This document shows, piece by piece, positions 7,474-17,027 of a stretch of DNA of 64,000 bases. Source of the DNA: Desulfovibrio sp. OH1186_COT-070 (GTDB lineage Bacteria > Desulfobacterota > Desulfovibrionia > Desulfovibrionales > Desulfovibrionaceae); the NCBI RefSeq assembly GCF_003860215.1, contig NZ_RQYH01000008.1:40471-104470 (forward strand), read 5' to 3'. A program made the position numbers and the translations under genes. Under the pieces are notes generated by a model. It made no database searches. It was given only the letters and a program-made list of their open reading frames with translations, and was not told the DNA's origin. The first letter of the stretch is position 1. Each line of letters opens with the position of its first letter.

Positions 7474-9567
7474 TCACCGTGTTACTGTCGGGTTGCCCTG
7501 AGATTCTGCGGGTGTACGCGATCCCGCCCGCCCCGGATGCGCGGTAGCGTTGCAGGCAAAATTTGGGCGCGCGGCCTGTCCGTCATGGTTCTTGGTTCCG
7601 AGATGGTCGCAATGCCCTGATTCCGCTTCTGCGGCACGGGTGCGTTGTTGGTCGGCAGCGCCGGATCGGCCCAGCAGCCCCATTTTGTGAAGGTGTATCT
7701 CCAGGCAGGCCACAGCCGCCGGAGTTACTCCCGAAATGCGTCCCGCCTGCCCCAGGCTTGCGGGTTGCACACGCTTGAGTTTTTCAACCACTTCACAAGA
7801 CAGTCCTGCTATCTTCGCATAATCCAGATGCGGGGGCAAGGGAGTCTTTTCTCGTCTGGCCGTGCGGGCCACCAATTCGCTCTGCCGTGCCAGATAGCCC
7901 GCGTATTTGAGCTCTGTCTGGACAGAAAAGGCTGCTTCTTCCCCCGCGGTTTCGCGTTGACTCGCCAGTTCCCGGCCGATGTCGGACAGACAGGGTTCCT
8001 GCGCCATCAGGAGGGTGTCCAAAAGACCGTCCAGATCCATATCCGGTCTGCGCAGAGTTTCGGCCAAGGTATGGCCGAGAGGCAGAGGGAGGGCGGGCAG
8101 CGCATTTTTGCCCGGGGACAGGCGCTTTTTTTCCAGATAGGAGCGGAAATAATGCACGCGCTTTTGCTTGGCGCAAAAAACTTCCCACTGCGCATCACTC
8201 ACCAGCCCTGATTCGCGGCCCAGCGGCGTCAGGCGCGCATCGGCATTGTCTTCACGCAGCAGCAGGCGGTGTTCGGCGCGGGAGGTGAACATGCGGTACG
8301 GCTCCTGGGTTCCCAGCGTCACCAAATCGTCCACCAGAACAGCCATATAGGCTTCGTCACGGCGCAGAAAAAAGGGTTCGCGGCCGAACAGACGGCGGGA
8401 AATGTTCAGCGCGGCCCACAACCCCTGAGCCGCAGCCTCCTCATAGCCCGATGTGCCGTTGATCTGCCCGGCCAGCCAGAGGCCGGGCACAGCTTTGCTT
8501 TCCAGCGTGGGGCGCAACTGGACGGGATCGGCAAAGTCGTATTCAATGGCATAGCCGGGGCGCAGCATGACGGCTTTTTCCAGGCCGGGAATGGCATGAA
8601 TCATGTCCATCTGCACGTCCAGAGGCAGGCTGGTGGAAATGCCGTTGGCATAAACTTCCGCGCTGTGCAGTCCTTCTGGCTCCAGAAAAATCTGGTGGCG
8701 TTCCCGCTGGGGAAAGCGCGCCACCTTGTCTTCAATGGATGGGCAATAGCGCGCACCCACGCCCTGAATCACGCCGGTGAACAGCGGTGAACGCTCAAAG
8801 CCTTGCCGGGCGATATCGTGCGCGCGCTCGTTGGTCCAGGTGATGTGGCAGGAAAGTTGCGGCAGGAGGGGGCCGGGTCCGTGAAAACTGAACCGGGGCA
8901 GCGGAGAGTCGCCGCGCTGCTCCTCCAGACGGTCATAGTCGATGGAAGAGCGCAGCAGACGGGGAGTTGTGCCGGTTTTCAGACGGCCCAGAGCAAGACC
9001 CAGCGACCGCAGATTGTCGGACAGCCCCAGCGACGGGGCATCGCCCAGACGTCCACCGGGCAGACTGGTCAGGCCCATGTGGATGCGCCCGTCCAGAAAG
9101 GTTCCTGTGGTCAGCAGCACATGTCGGGAGGCAAATGTCAGGCCCTGTGCAGTGCGCACTCCCGTAACGCCGTTGTCGTCAGTGATCACCTCCAGCACGG
9201 AATCTTGCCAGACGCGCAGGCCCGGGGTGGAATGGAGGGTGCTTTTGAGGGCGCGTTGGTAGGCCTCTCGGTCCATCTGCGCACGGGTGGCGCGCACGGC
9301 TGGCCCCTTGCTCTTGTTCAGAATCCGGAACTGGATGCCCGCAGCCTCGGCCCAAAGTCCCATCATACCGCCCAGAGCATCAATTTCGCGAACCATATGG
9401 CCCTTGGCCAGCCCGCCGATGGCCGGATTGCAGGACAGATAGCCCAGTCTGTCCAGATTGCCGCTGACCAGCAGCACAGTGTGCCCCAGCCGGGCCAGAG
9501 CAACCGCAGCCTCGCTTCCGGCATGTCCTCCTCCGGCGATGATACAGTCAAAGCTGGGCTCAGGCAT
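7474..9567 (-). CDS. mnmG: tRNA uridine-5-carboxymethylaminomethyl modification enzyme MnmG
   Basis: FAD- and folate-dependent enzyme that works with MnmE to install the cmnm5 group on U34 of tRNAs. The N-terminus has the FAD Rossmann motif [17 protein letters not shown], followed by [23 protein letters not shown] and, in the middle, [18 protein letters not shown] and [16 protein letters not shown], all family hallmarks. The C-terminal helical domain ([20 protein letters not shown]) is present. The frame then continues for about 60 further residues of polar, low-complexity sequence, giving 697 aa against roughly 620-630 for most members; the tail looks non-homologous. The start overlaps the M20 peptidase stop by 8 bases. 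Confidence 0.95.
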   Translation of the reverse strand: MPEPSFDCIIAGGGHAGSEAAVALARLGHTVLLVSGNLDRLGYLSCNPAIGGLAKGHMVREIDALGGMMGLWAEAAGIQFRILNKSKGPAVRATRAQMDREAYQRALKSTLHSTPGLRVWQDSVLEVITDDNGVTGVRTAQGLTFASRHVLLTTGTFLDGRIHMGLTSLPGGRLGDAPSLGLSDNLRSLGLALGRLKTGTTPRLLRSSIDYDRLEEQRGDSPLPRFSFHGPGPLLPQLSCHITWTNERAHDIARQGFERSPLFTGVIQGVGARYCPSIEDKVARFPQRERHQIFLEPEGLHSAEVYANGISTSLPLDVQMDMIHAIPGLEKAVMLRPGYAIEYDFADPVQLRPTLESKAVPGLWLAGQINGTSGYEEAAAQGLWAALNISRRLFGREPFFLRRDEAYMAVLVDDLVTLGTQEPYRMFTSRAEHRLLLREDNADARLTPLGRESGLVSDAQWEVFCAKQKRVHYFRSYLEKKRLSPGKNALPALPLPLGHTLAETLRRPDMDLDGLLDTLLMAQEPCLSDIGRELASQRETAGEEAAFSVQTELKYAGYLARQSELVARTARREKTPLPPHLDYAKIAGLSCEVVEKLKRVQPASLGQAGRISGVTPAAVACLEIHLHKMGLLGRSGAADQQRTRAAEAESGHCDHLGTKNHDGQAARPNFACNATAHPGRAGSRTPAESQGNPTVTR

Positions 9568-10801
9568 GGACGGGGCTCATGAGCAGATGGGCAAAAACCT
9601 GCGCGTCCCTGATGGTGGCGGTGACGGAAGAGCGCTCGTCGGGCTGGTGGCAGGTGTTTTCAAGGCAGCTCCAGACAGCGGCATGCAGCCCGCGCTGCCG
9701 TAACAGAGCGGCTACAGTGGCACCACCAATACCCACAGGGCGGGCCTGCACCCCATAGACGCGGGTTATGGCTGCCTGCAGACGCGTCACCACCGGACTG
9801 TCCACGGGGATGGCGGAGGCGGCCTGCTGTTGCACAATGTCTACTTCAACTGAAACGTTGCGTTTGTCCGCCACGGTTGCCGCCAGTTCCAGCACCTTGC
9901 CGCGCACTTCTTCCGCACTGACTTGCGGCAGCAGGCGGCAGTCCAGATAGAAAGTGTCGTTGCCCGGAACCACATTGACGCTGGGCACATTGGCTTCGTG
10001 CTTGCTGGGTGTGAAGGTGGAAAATGGCGGCGAAAAAAGTTCGTCCCGTGCGGCAAAGGCCGTGGGCAAAAGCTCGTGGCAGAGCAACACCATCTCTGCT
10101 CCGGCCACAAGGGCGTTACGGCCCTTGTGCGGTGTGGACGCATGGCACTGCTGGCCGGTAATGCGGATTCTGAACCATATCTGGCTTTTTTCCGCCACTT
10201 CGATGACATCGCCGCGGGGGGAGCCCGCATCGGGAACGACATACAGGTCATCAGGGCTGAAAAAATGGGAGGCTGTATCAAGAATATGGGACAGGCCGTG
10301 GGCGCTTCCTGTTTCTTCGTCGGCCATGAACACAAGACCCAGATGCAATGGGGGGCTGGCCTTCATGGCCTGTACAGCCTTGGCCAGCAGCAGCATGCTT
10401 GCAATGGCCTGCTGATTGTCTTCCACTCCCCGTCCGTACACAAAGTCTCCCTCGCTGCGCGCGAACCAAGGGTCGGAAGTCCATGCGTCCGCTGGGCCGG
10501 GGGGCACAACGTCCATATGGGCGAAAAGCCAGAGAGTGTGCTTTCCCGTGCCGGGGAGGCGCGCAAGCACATTGGGGCGCAGGCCGCTTTCCACCCGGGA
10601 ATCGGGGGAGTCCAGGCGCACAAGATCGGAAACGCCTTGGGCCGCGAGCCAGTCCGCGATACAGAGCGCCTTGGCGCTCTCGCCCTGGCCTCCGTTTTCC
10701 GGCCCCAGAGCCTTGCGGGCCGTGAGCAGGGTTTGCAGGTGCGCCACATCCTGACGGCAGGCGTCCAGACTACGGAATATGGTGTCCAGCGTATCGGCCA
10801 T
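9560..10801 (-). CDS. M20-family metallohydrolase (ArgE/DapE/ACY1 type)
   Basis: A 413-residue zinc hydrolase of the M20 peptidase/amidohydrolase group. Metal ligands and catalytic residues are visible: the histidine of [11 protein letters not shown], the aspartate of [11 protein letters not shown], the catalytic pair in [12 protein letters not shown], a later aspartate ([11 protein letters not shown]), and a C-terminal histidine near [10 protein letters not shown] dimerisation (lid) domain lies between. The ATG at 10801 is chosen because GAGGA lies nine bases upstream; another ATG three codons earlier is too close to it. The substrate cannot be read from sequence; succinyl-diaminopimelate, acetylornithine and peptides are all possible. 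It is tightly coupled to mnmG. Confidence 0.85.
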   Translation of the reverse strand: MADTLDTIFRSLDACRQDVAHLQTLLTARKALGPENGGQGESAKALCIADWLAAQGVSDLVRLDSPDSRVESGLRPNVLARLPGTGKHTLWLFAHMDVVPPGPADAWTSDPWFARSEGDFVYGRGVEDNQQAIASMLLLAKAVQAMKASPPLHLGLVFMADEETGSAHGLSHILDTASHFFSPDDLYVVPDAGSPRGDVIEVAEKSQIWFRIRITGQQCHASTPHKGRNALVAGAEMVLLCHELLPTAFAARDELFSPPFSTFTPSKHEANVPSVNVVPGNDTFYLDCRLLPQVSAEEVRGKVLELAATVADKRNVSVEVDIVQQQAASAIPVDSPVVTRLQAAITRVYGVQARPVGIGGATVAALLRQRGLHAAVWSCLENTCHQPDERSSVTATIRDAQVFAHLLMSPVHA

Positions 10802-10907
10802 ATGGCGCATTCCTCATCCGCAGGTGGCGGCCGCATCCGGGCAGGCTTGCAGTTTTTGCAGCCCGGCGGTTTATGGCTCCGCCGGACTGCCCGCGCACGC
10901 GTCCGTA

Positions 10908-11174
10908 CTAGCGTCCGCCCTTGGCCGCGCGTTTGGAGGCCTTCAGCGGGTTGACCTTGGCGGCGGAGGAGGACTGCACCTTGACATGGGTGGCAAAGTT
11001 ACAGCGTCCGGACAGCCATTTTTTTTCCGGCAGGGGATAGCTGGAGCAGAACTGCTGGCCTTCAAATTCGCGAATTCGGTCACAGCCCGTGCACTGCTCC
11101 ACCACGGGAGAAAGAACAAAACCTTTGACGACAACACCTTCGTTGGTTCTGTTGGCGTTTTCCAGAGGAGTCAT
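10908..11174 (-). CDS. PxxKW-type cysteine-rich small protein
   Basis: An 88-residue protein with the motif PLPEKKWLSGRC (a PxxKW element) and four cysteines arranged as QCTGCDRI, QFCSSYP and GRCNFA. This fits a small family of cysteine-rich proteins found in Desulfovibrio-type bacteria, presumably metal-binding; the function is unknown. The C-terminus is Lys/Ala-rich (PLKASKRAAKGGR). The ATG at 11174 has GGAGG eight bases upstream. An upstream in-frame start exists at 11213 but has no ribosome-binding site. Confidence 0.75.
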   Translation of the reverse strand: MTPLENANRTNEGVVVKGFVLSPVVEQCTGCDRIREFEGQQFCSSYPLPEKKWLSGRCNFATHVKVQSSSAAKVNPLKASKRAAKGGR

Positions 11175-11308
11175 GGCATACCTCCATGCCGCGCAATGGC
11201 GCGTGTAAGACAAAGAAAGGCGGTTTACCCGCCACGAAAGTTATAAATGATAGGGCCAAAGGGAATATTCTGTCAAGATTTTTTCTGAAAGGCAGCTGTT
11301 TTTTGCGC

Positions 11309-11338
11309 GAAAATGCCCGCGAAACTGCGGGCATTTTC
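11309..11338. terminator. Bidirectional terminator-like hairpin
   Basis: GAAAATGCCCGC (11309-11320) and GCGGGCATTTTC (11327-11338) form a perfect 12-bp stem with a 6-base loop; the A/T ends of the stem supply a U-run in either direction. It lies between the glycogen cluster's last gene and the PxxKW gene. A second, C/G-only stem (TCCCCC/GGGGGA) follows around 11360-11380. This accounts for most of the 261-base gap at 11175-11435. Confidence 0.6.
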
Positions 11339-11435
11339 GGCGGAGGGGACGCTGCCCTCTCCCCCCGTCTTGGGGGATAGCGCAAAAAACCGGCAAAGAA
11401 AACGTTGCCTGCGCGAGATGTTTGTGCCGCTGTTC

Positions 11436-14400
11436 CTACGCCCAGAGAATAAGCCCTGTATCCAGAGGCGAAGCCAAGGCCGGGTGCATGGGCATGACGC
11501 GCACTCCGTAGCGGTAGTTGCCGCTGCTGCTGGGGATGTAGGTGGCGGCATAGTCCATGCCGTTGTCGCCGTGGTCCGCCTGACGCGGATCCAGCCGCAG
11601 CACTTCCGGTTTGTCCCGAAAATTTCCCGAGCGGAATGCCTGCCCGATGACGAGTTGCACCAGAACTTCTTCCGGCTTCATTTCGCCCAGGTGCATGTGC
11701 AGGCGGATACTGACAGGTTCTCCGCAGGTCATGGTGTTTTCTTCCACGCCGCCGATGGCCAGTTCTTCAATCCTGATGGTTCCGAAGCGTGCGGGCAGAT
11801 CCTGTTCCCAGGTGGCCAGTTCACGGCAAAGCGCCCAGTCATTGGCATGCAGCATGTTGCGCCGCGCTGCTCCGCGCAGGTAATATTGCTGGATATAGTC
11901 GGTAAGCATGCGGTTGCTGCTGTACATACTTGTGAGGCTCTTGAGCGAGCGTTTTGCCATGGCAATCCACTGATGGGGCAGACCGAAGGAATCGCGGTCA
12001 TAGTACAGGGGGCTTACCGTTTCTTCCAGAAGGGTGTACAGAGATTCGGCGTCAAGATAGTCGTTCTGATCCTTGGTGGGCAGTTCGGTGGAGATCACCG
12101 GTCCGATGGTCCAGCCGTTCTGGCGGTTGTAGCCCTCGCACCACCAACCATCGGAGATGCTCAGATTGAGGCCGCCGTTGACAGGCAGCTTCATGCCGCT
12201 GGTGCCCGATGCTTCGTGGGGTCGACGGGGCGTGTTGAGCCATACGTCGCATCCCTGGCTCATGAGGCGCGACACCCCCATACTGTAGTTTTCGAGAAAG
12301 AAGATGTGCCCCAGGAAGCGTGTGTCCCTGCTCATGCGCACGACTTCCTGAATCAGGTTGATGCCCGCTTCGTCGGCGGGATGGGCCTTGCCCGAAAAAA
12401 CAAGGACAACTGGCCTCTGGGGATTGGTCAGGATGCGTTCCAGACGTTCGGGATCGGCAAAGAGCAGGGTGGCTCTTTTGTACGGCGCGAAACGGCGCGC
12501 GAATCCGATGACCAGGGTTTCCGGTTTGAGCAGACGGTTCATTTTGTGGCGTTGCTCAGTGTCGAGATTCAGCTTTTGAGTCAGAAGCGGGATCTGCCCG
12601 CGCAGTTCTTCCAGCAGGGCTTCCTTCTGATGCATGCGCGCCCCCCAGAAAGCATCGTCGGGAATGCCGTCCACCTTGTCCCATATGCCGGAGCCGGGGG
12701 GAGCTTGCAACCAGCCGGATCCGAGGTGGTGGGTCAGCAGTTCGTTTATCCAGTTGCCCACATACGAAGGCGTGTGGATGCCGTTGGTGATGTGCCCGAT
12801 GGGCGTTTCGGCGTGGGGCAGGCCCTTCCAGAGCTTGTTCCACATATGGCGGGAAACAACGCCGTGCAGACGGCTGACGCCGTTGGCCCAGCAGGAATAC
12901 CGTAAGGCCAGCACAGTCATCTGGAAAGAATTGTCATCACCGCCCTCGATCTGTCCCATCTGGAGAAATTGCTGCCAGGAAAGGCCCAGGTTGGAGGCAA
13001 TGCCGCTGAAATAGCGTTCCATGAGATCCAGCGAGAAAGTTTCGTTGCCTGCGGGAACCGGCGTATGTGTGGTAAAAAGCGTGTTGGAACGTACGCGTAC
13101 AATGGATTCGGGCAGATTCATGCCCATGCCCAGACATTCCTGCAAACGCTCCAGAACCATGAACGCCGAGTGCCCTTCGTTCATGTGAAAGACACTGGGA
13201 GTGATTTTCAGCGTACGCAAAAGGCGCATGCCCCCCATGCCCAGCACCATTTCCTGCAGCAGACGTATTTCGCGGTTGGCTTCGTACAGGCGGTTGGTGA
13301 TTTTTCGGTCTTCGTCAGTATTGCGGCGGGTATCCGTATCCATGAGGTAGAGGCAGACGCGCCCCACCTGAAGCTTCCAGACCCTGGCGAAAAGCAGGCG
13401 TCCCGGCAACTCCAACTGGATGAAAACGGGCTGCTTTTCTTCGTCATACATCATTTTGACGGGCAGATGCGCAAAATCATTAATCGGGTATTGGGCTATC
13501 TGGCGACCGTTCTCGTCAATTTCCTGTTTGAAATAGCCGTTTTTGTACAGCAGGCCCACGCCAACCAGCGGCACGGCCATGTCCGAGGCGGACTTGAGAT
13601 GGTCGCCCGAAAGAATGCCCAGCCCGCCGGAATAAATGGGAATGGATTCATTCAGCCCGTATTCTGTGGAAAAATACGCAATGGGCCTCTGCGGCGTGAT
13701 GTCGGCACTGAGCGAACGCAACGGTTCTGCCATGTAGGTGTCGAAGTTTTCCATCACCCTGTGGTAGAGAGCCATGTACTCCTCGTTGCGCAAAAGCTCA
13801 CGGAAGCGTTCCGGGGTGGCTCTTTCGAGCATTTTCAGAGGATTGCGGCATGACTCCCAAAGCGCCGGATTGAATGCCATGAAGAGATTTCTGGCCCCGT
13901 CAAGCCAGCTCCAGACGACGTTCTGGGCCAGATCGCGCAGCCGGGCAAGGGGTGCGGGCACTTCAGCCACGGCCATGATGGGCCGCAGAAAAGGCGTGGC
14001 CGAGCAGGAAGCCGTCAGCACGCGCGTCAGGGCACTGTGTCCGGGCGTCTGCTCCACGCGTGTATCAGCTTTTTTGAGCGCCAGATGAAAAGCTTCAAGG
14101 TAGTTGGCAAAAAAGTGTCCCCAGGAACTTCTGTCCGCCAGGCGGCGTGCCTGCTTGCGCCGTTCGGCGTGCTCCTGCTCGTGGCTGCCGACAATGGACA
14201 GTATGGCCGAATGCAGGGCTGTGGCACTCTGTTCCATGTTTTTTCCGCGGCGCGGGAGAACCAGAACGCCGGAGAGAGAGGGCGGCATGTCCTGCAACTG
14301 TTCGCGTGCCCACATGCCGAAACCCGAAAGGTCCGTCGTCAGGGTGGGAACACTCCAAGCCGCAGATTCCTGCGGGGTATATCCCCATGGTTCGTACCAG

Positions 14401-15692
14401 GAAGGGAAAAAACCGTAATCGCAGGCTGTCAGCACTTCTTCATAGGGCATGTTGAAAAAGCCGTCATTGCCGTCCAGCATGGCAGGAACAAAAATGATTT
14501 TGACGCGCCTGTCCGGGCTGTTGTCCAGGCCCAGGCGGCGGCAGGAATTGATGATGGGATCCTGCGGGGCATTCCAGGCGTAGTGCGTGCAGATAAAGGG
14601 CCGGCCACTGTCGCTGGCATCGTGGGCTCCGGAAATTGCCGCCGGATTGGGGCCTGTATGGCCCCCCATGACAAGGCAGAGCACAAGAATGCGCGCGTCC
14701 GTGCCCGTCAGGCTTTGTTCCGTGCGGGCCAAGGCCTCCAGAAAAACATCCACCCCCTTGTTGTGCATTTCATACCGGCCGGAAATGACAAATATGCGCG
14801 TGTTCTTTGGCAAATCGCAACGCAGAAAGCGTTTGGCGGCCTCCATGACCTTGGCACGGTGAGATTCGGGCACACTGCGGTCGGCGGAGTAGTCCGGGAT
14901 GACGCGCATATCCAGACCGTTGGTGGTAATGACATCGGGTGTGCGGCCCAGAAATACCGTGGACTCTTCTCCAGTGATGGGGCTTACTGTGGTGAAAATG
15001 TCGGCCTCTCTGGCAGAAGCACTTTCCAGGGACCACTTGGCCGTGACGTTCAGCCCGACGGCTTCACTGGCCGGATTGAAATTGCGCAGATTGCTGTAAA
15101 TATCGCGTCCGTTGCCCGCCAAAGCACGGCCAAGCATGGTGGCGTGGGTAGTGAAAACAGTGCCCACCGCCGGGGCGATTTTTTTGAGCATGAGCAGGCC
15201 CGCACCGCACATCCATTCGTGGAACAAGGCCACGCTACGCCCCTTGATGGCCTCCACGCGGGTTTCGTGAATAGCGGCAATGACTTCGCCGCAGGCCGAA
15301 GAAAACATGACCGGCTCCAGGTAGTCCCAACCGCCTGACAGGGAGTCCACGCCATAGTTTTTCCACATGTCGTAAAGCAACTGGTTTCCGGCATAGCGTT
15401 TGGCAAAATCCACCAGAATGGCCTTGGGCCTGCCGGGAATGTTCCAGCGGCCCAGCCTGCATTTTAGATCCCTGGCGGCCAGTGCCAGCCGCAGAGAATC
15501 CCAGAGATGTTCGTCCGTTTCTTCAAAATCCTGACTTTCCTGCAAAAGAGGCCCAAGAAGAAAATAATCCTCTCCAAAATGCTCCACCGCCTGCAGAGCC
15601 TTGCTGCTGACCACAGAATAGATGCCGCCTACCTTGTTGCAGACTTCCCAACTGACTTCAAAAAGTGTGACAGGGGATTTGCTGAATTCCAT
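11436..15692 (-). CDS. Fused GT3 glycogen synthase and GT35 alpha-glucan phosphorylase
   Basis: A 1418-residue two-enzyme polypeptide. The N-terminal part (about residues 1-560) is a eukaryote-type glycogen synthase (GT3): it has the UDP-glucose loop NKVGGIYSVVSSK and the catalytic E-x7-E motif in PSWYEPWGYTPQE. The C-terminal part (about 580-1418) is an alpha-glucan phosphorylase of the short family: a DUF3417-like start (NVVWSWLDGARNLF), STEYGLNESIPIYSGGLGIL, and the PLP-binding lysine K1168 in EASGTSGMKLPVNGG. It could thus both build and phosphorolyse glucan chains. It is the last gene of a minus-strand glycogen cluster. Similar long proteins occur in Desulfovibrio; regulation between the opposing activities is unknown. 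Confidence 0.9.
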   Translation of the reverse strand: MEFSKSPVTLFEVSWEVCNKVGGIYSVVSSKALQAVEHFGEDYFLLGPLLQESQDFEETDEHLWDSLRLALAARDLKCRLGRWNIPGRPKAILVDFAKRYAGNQLLYDMWKNYGVDSLSGGWDYLEPVMFSSACGEVIAAIHETRVEAIKGRSVALFHEWMCGAGLLMLKKIAPAVGTVFTTHATMLGRALAGNGRDIYSNLRNFNPASEAVGLNVTAKWSLESASAREADIFTTVSPITGEESTVFLGRTPDVITTNGLDMRVIPDYSADRSVPESHRAKVMEAAKRFLRCDLPKNTRIFVISGRYEMHNKGVDVFLEALARTEQSLTGTDARILVLCLVMGGHTGPNPAAISGAHDASDSGRPFICTHYAWNAPQDPIINSCRRLGLDNSPDRRVKIIFVPAMLDGNDGFFNMPYEEVLTACDYGFFPSWYEPWGYTPQESAAWSVPTLTTDLSGFGMWAREQLQDMPPSLSGVLVLPRRGKNMEQSATALHSAILSIVGSHEQEHAERRKQARRLADRSSWGHFFANYLEAFHLALKKADTRVEQTPGHSALTRVLTASCSATPFLRPIMAVAEVPAPLARLRDLAQNVVWSWLDGARNLFMAFNPALWESCRNPLKMLERATPERFRELLRNEEYMALYHRVMENFDTYMAEPLRSLSADITPQRPIAYFSTEYGLNESIPIYSGGLGILSGDHLKSASDMAVPLVGVGLLYKNGYFKQEIDENGRQIAQYPINDFAHLPVKMMYDEEKQPVFIQLELPGRLLFARVWKLQVGRVCLYLMDTDTRRNTDEDRKITNRLYEANREIRLLQEMVLGMGGMRLLRTLKITPSVFHMNEGHSAFMVLERLQECLGMGMNLPESIVRVRSNTLFTTHTPVPAGNETFSLDLMERYFSGIASNLGLSWQQFLQMGQIEGGDDNSFQMTVLALRYSCWANGVSRLHGVVSRHMWNKLWKGLPHAETPIGHITNGIHTPSYVGNWINELLTHHLGSGWLQAPPGSGIWDKVDGIPDDAFWGARMHQKEALLEELRGQIPLLTQKLNLDTEQRHKMNRLLKPETLVIGFARRFAPYKRATLLFADPERLERILTNPQRPVVLVFSGKAHPADEAGINLIQEVVRMSRDTRFLGHIFFLENYSMGVSRLMSQGCDVWLNTPRRPHEASGTSGMKLPVNGGLNLSISDGWWCEGYNRQNGWTIGPVISTELPTKDQNDYLDAESLYTLLEETVSPLYYDRDSFGLPHQWIAMAKRSLKSLTSMYSSNRMLTDYIQQYYLRGAARRNMLHANDWALCRELATWEQDLPARFGTIRIEELAIGGVEENTMTCGEPVSIRLHMHLGEMKPEEVLVQLVIGQAFRSGNFRDKPEVLRLDPRQADHGDNGMDYAATYIPSSSGNYRYGVRVMPMHPALASPLDTGLILWA

Positions 15693-15719
15693 GAAAACTC
15701 CTTGCTTCTGCAGAAAGCG

Positions 15720-17027
15720 TTAGGGATTTTTTTTGCGGGCGGATGCTTTTTTCGCAGTTCCGGTTCCGGAGGCAGTTTTGGCGGGATTTTTTTCCCTGCC
15801 CGCGGAACCGGGTGTTTTTCTTCCGGTACCTGGGGGAGAAGGAAGCATGGCATCCAGGCGCAGTTCAAAATCGGCCAGGACGTTCATATAGGCAATGTAG
15901 GCATCGTACGGGCTGCCGAATGGGTTGGGGCGGTCAGTGGGAGTGCGGGAAAACCATTTGGTGGAAATATGGTGAAAGTGGTCTGCGGTCTGCAGGCGCC
16001 GGTAGTCATGCAAAAGGCCCTCATCGCGTAGCGCGTGCACGCGCGGGGCCAGACCGTACAGGGTGTGGATGGCGTCTTTTTGCATATCGTTCCCCAGCCA
16101 TGCCGTGAGGTCACCGCCTTCGTCCGCCCAGGACATGAATTGCGGCACGTCCACCTCGCCCACGGGCGTGAATGTTTTTGCAGCCTCGGAGGGGGTGGTG
16201 AAACGGAAACGTCTGTCGGCCAGCAGCATGCCCGGCAGGGCGTCCATGAAATGGAAAATGCCCGAATCCTGGCTGTGGCGCAGACCAAAAATATGATAAT
16301 CATCAAAAATATTGATAAGATCCGCGCTTGCAGCGTGCTCATGGCACCAGAAAGCGAAAACTTCCGCAGTGAGGGGCCAGGCCTCCCAGTTCCGGTCGCT
16401 GAAGCGCAGTCCGATATCCCCCGAAAGGCGCGCGTTGCGTAACAGAAGAGCCAGTTCGGGAGTGCCGCACGGCCTGTACAGCCAGTTGGGGCTGCGCCAG
16501 CCCAGCACATGGTCCGCGCCTTCGGCCAGAATGGCTTTGAAGCCCAGAGCCCGTACGGCCGCAGCCAGGTCATTGTTGTAGATGCAGGCCGTGTTCACGA
16601 ATGTCTTCGGTTTTTTCCCGAACAGTGCCTTGAGCCGCAGGGCGTGATCCTTGACCTGCCTGTCGAACTCCTCCCGCGAATAGAGGAAGGCCAGGGAATG
16701 TGCCGCTGTTTCACAGGCAACTTCCACGCAGCCGGTTTCCACCAGGGAGCGAAAACTGTCCAGCACCTCGGGAGCGTATTGCTCGAACTGATCCAGCGCC
16801 GTGCCCGAAAAGGAGAAGGTCAGCCTGAAATTTCCCTTGTGGCGGCGGATGAGGCGCATCATCATTTCGTTGGCGGGCAGATAGCACTGGCGTGCCGCCC
16901 GCAACATGGCATCGCAGTTGTGGTCGTCGTTTTCGTAGAAGGAGTTCTGCCCCATATCGAAAATCGTATAACGACGAAGCTGGTAGGCTTCATGCACTTC
17001 ATAGCACAAGCAGATGGCTGGCATCAC
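15720..17027 (-). CDS. GH57 alpha-amylase-type glycoside hydrolase
   Basis: A 435-residue GH57 protein acting on alpha-glucans. The N-terminus CLCYEVHEAYQLRRY carries the family's first conserved histidine, FSFSGTALDQFEQY the second region, KAILAEGADHVLG the probable nucleophile glutamate, and NIFDDYHIFGLR the probable acid/base aspartate. There is no signal peptide, so it should act on intracellular glycogen or maltodextrin. The last 50 residues are Lys/Ala/Pro-rich and look like an unstructured tail. It overlaps the upstream GT4 gene by 4 bases (ATGA) and precedes the synthase-phosphorylase fusion by 27 bases, so the three are co-transcribed. Whether it hydrolyses, branches or transfers glucan cannot be decided. 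Confidence 0.87.
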   Translation of the reverse strand: MMPAICLCYEVHEAYQLRRYTIFDMGQNSFYENDDHNCDAMLRAARQCYLPANEMMMRLIRRHKGNFRLTFSFSGTALDQFEQYAPEVLDSFRSLVETGCVEVACETAAHSLAFLYSREEFDRQVKDHALRLKALFGKKPKTFVNTACIYNNDLAAAVRALGFKAILAEGADHVLGWRSPNWLYRPCGTPELALLLRNARLSGDIGLRFSDRNWEAWPLTAEVFAFWCHEHAASADLINIFDDYHIFGLRHSQDSGIFHFMDALPGMLLADRRFRFTTPSEAAKTFTPVGEVDVPQFMSWADEGGDLTAWLGNDMQKDAIHTLYGLAPRVHALRDEGLLHDYRRLQTADHFHHISTKWFSRTPTDRPNPFGSPYDAYIAYMNVLADFELRLDAMLPSPPGTGRKTPGSAGREKNPAKTASGTGTAKKASARKKNP

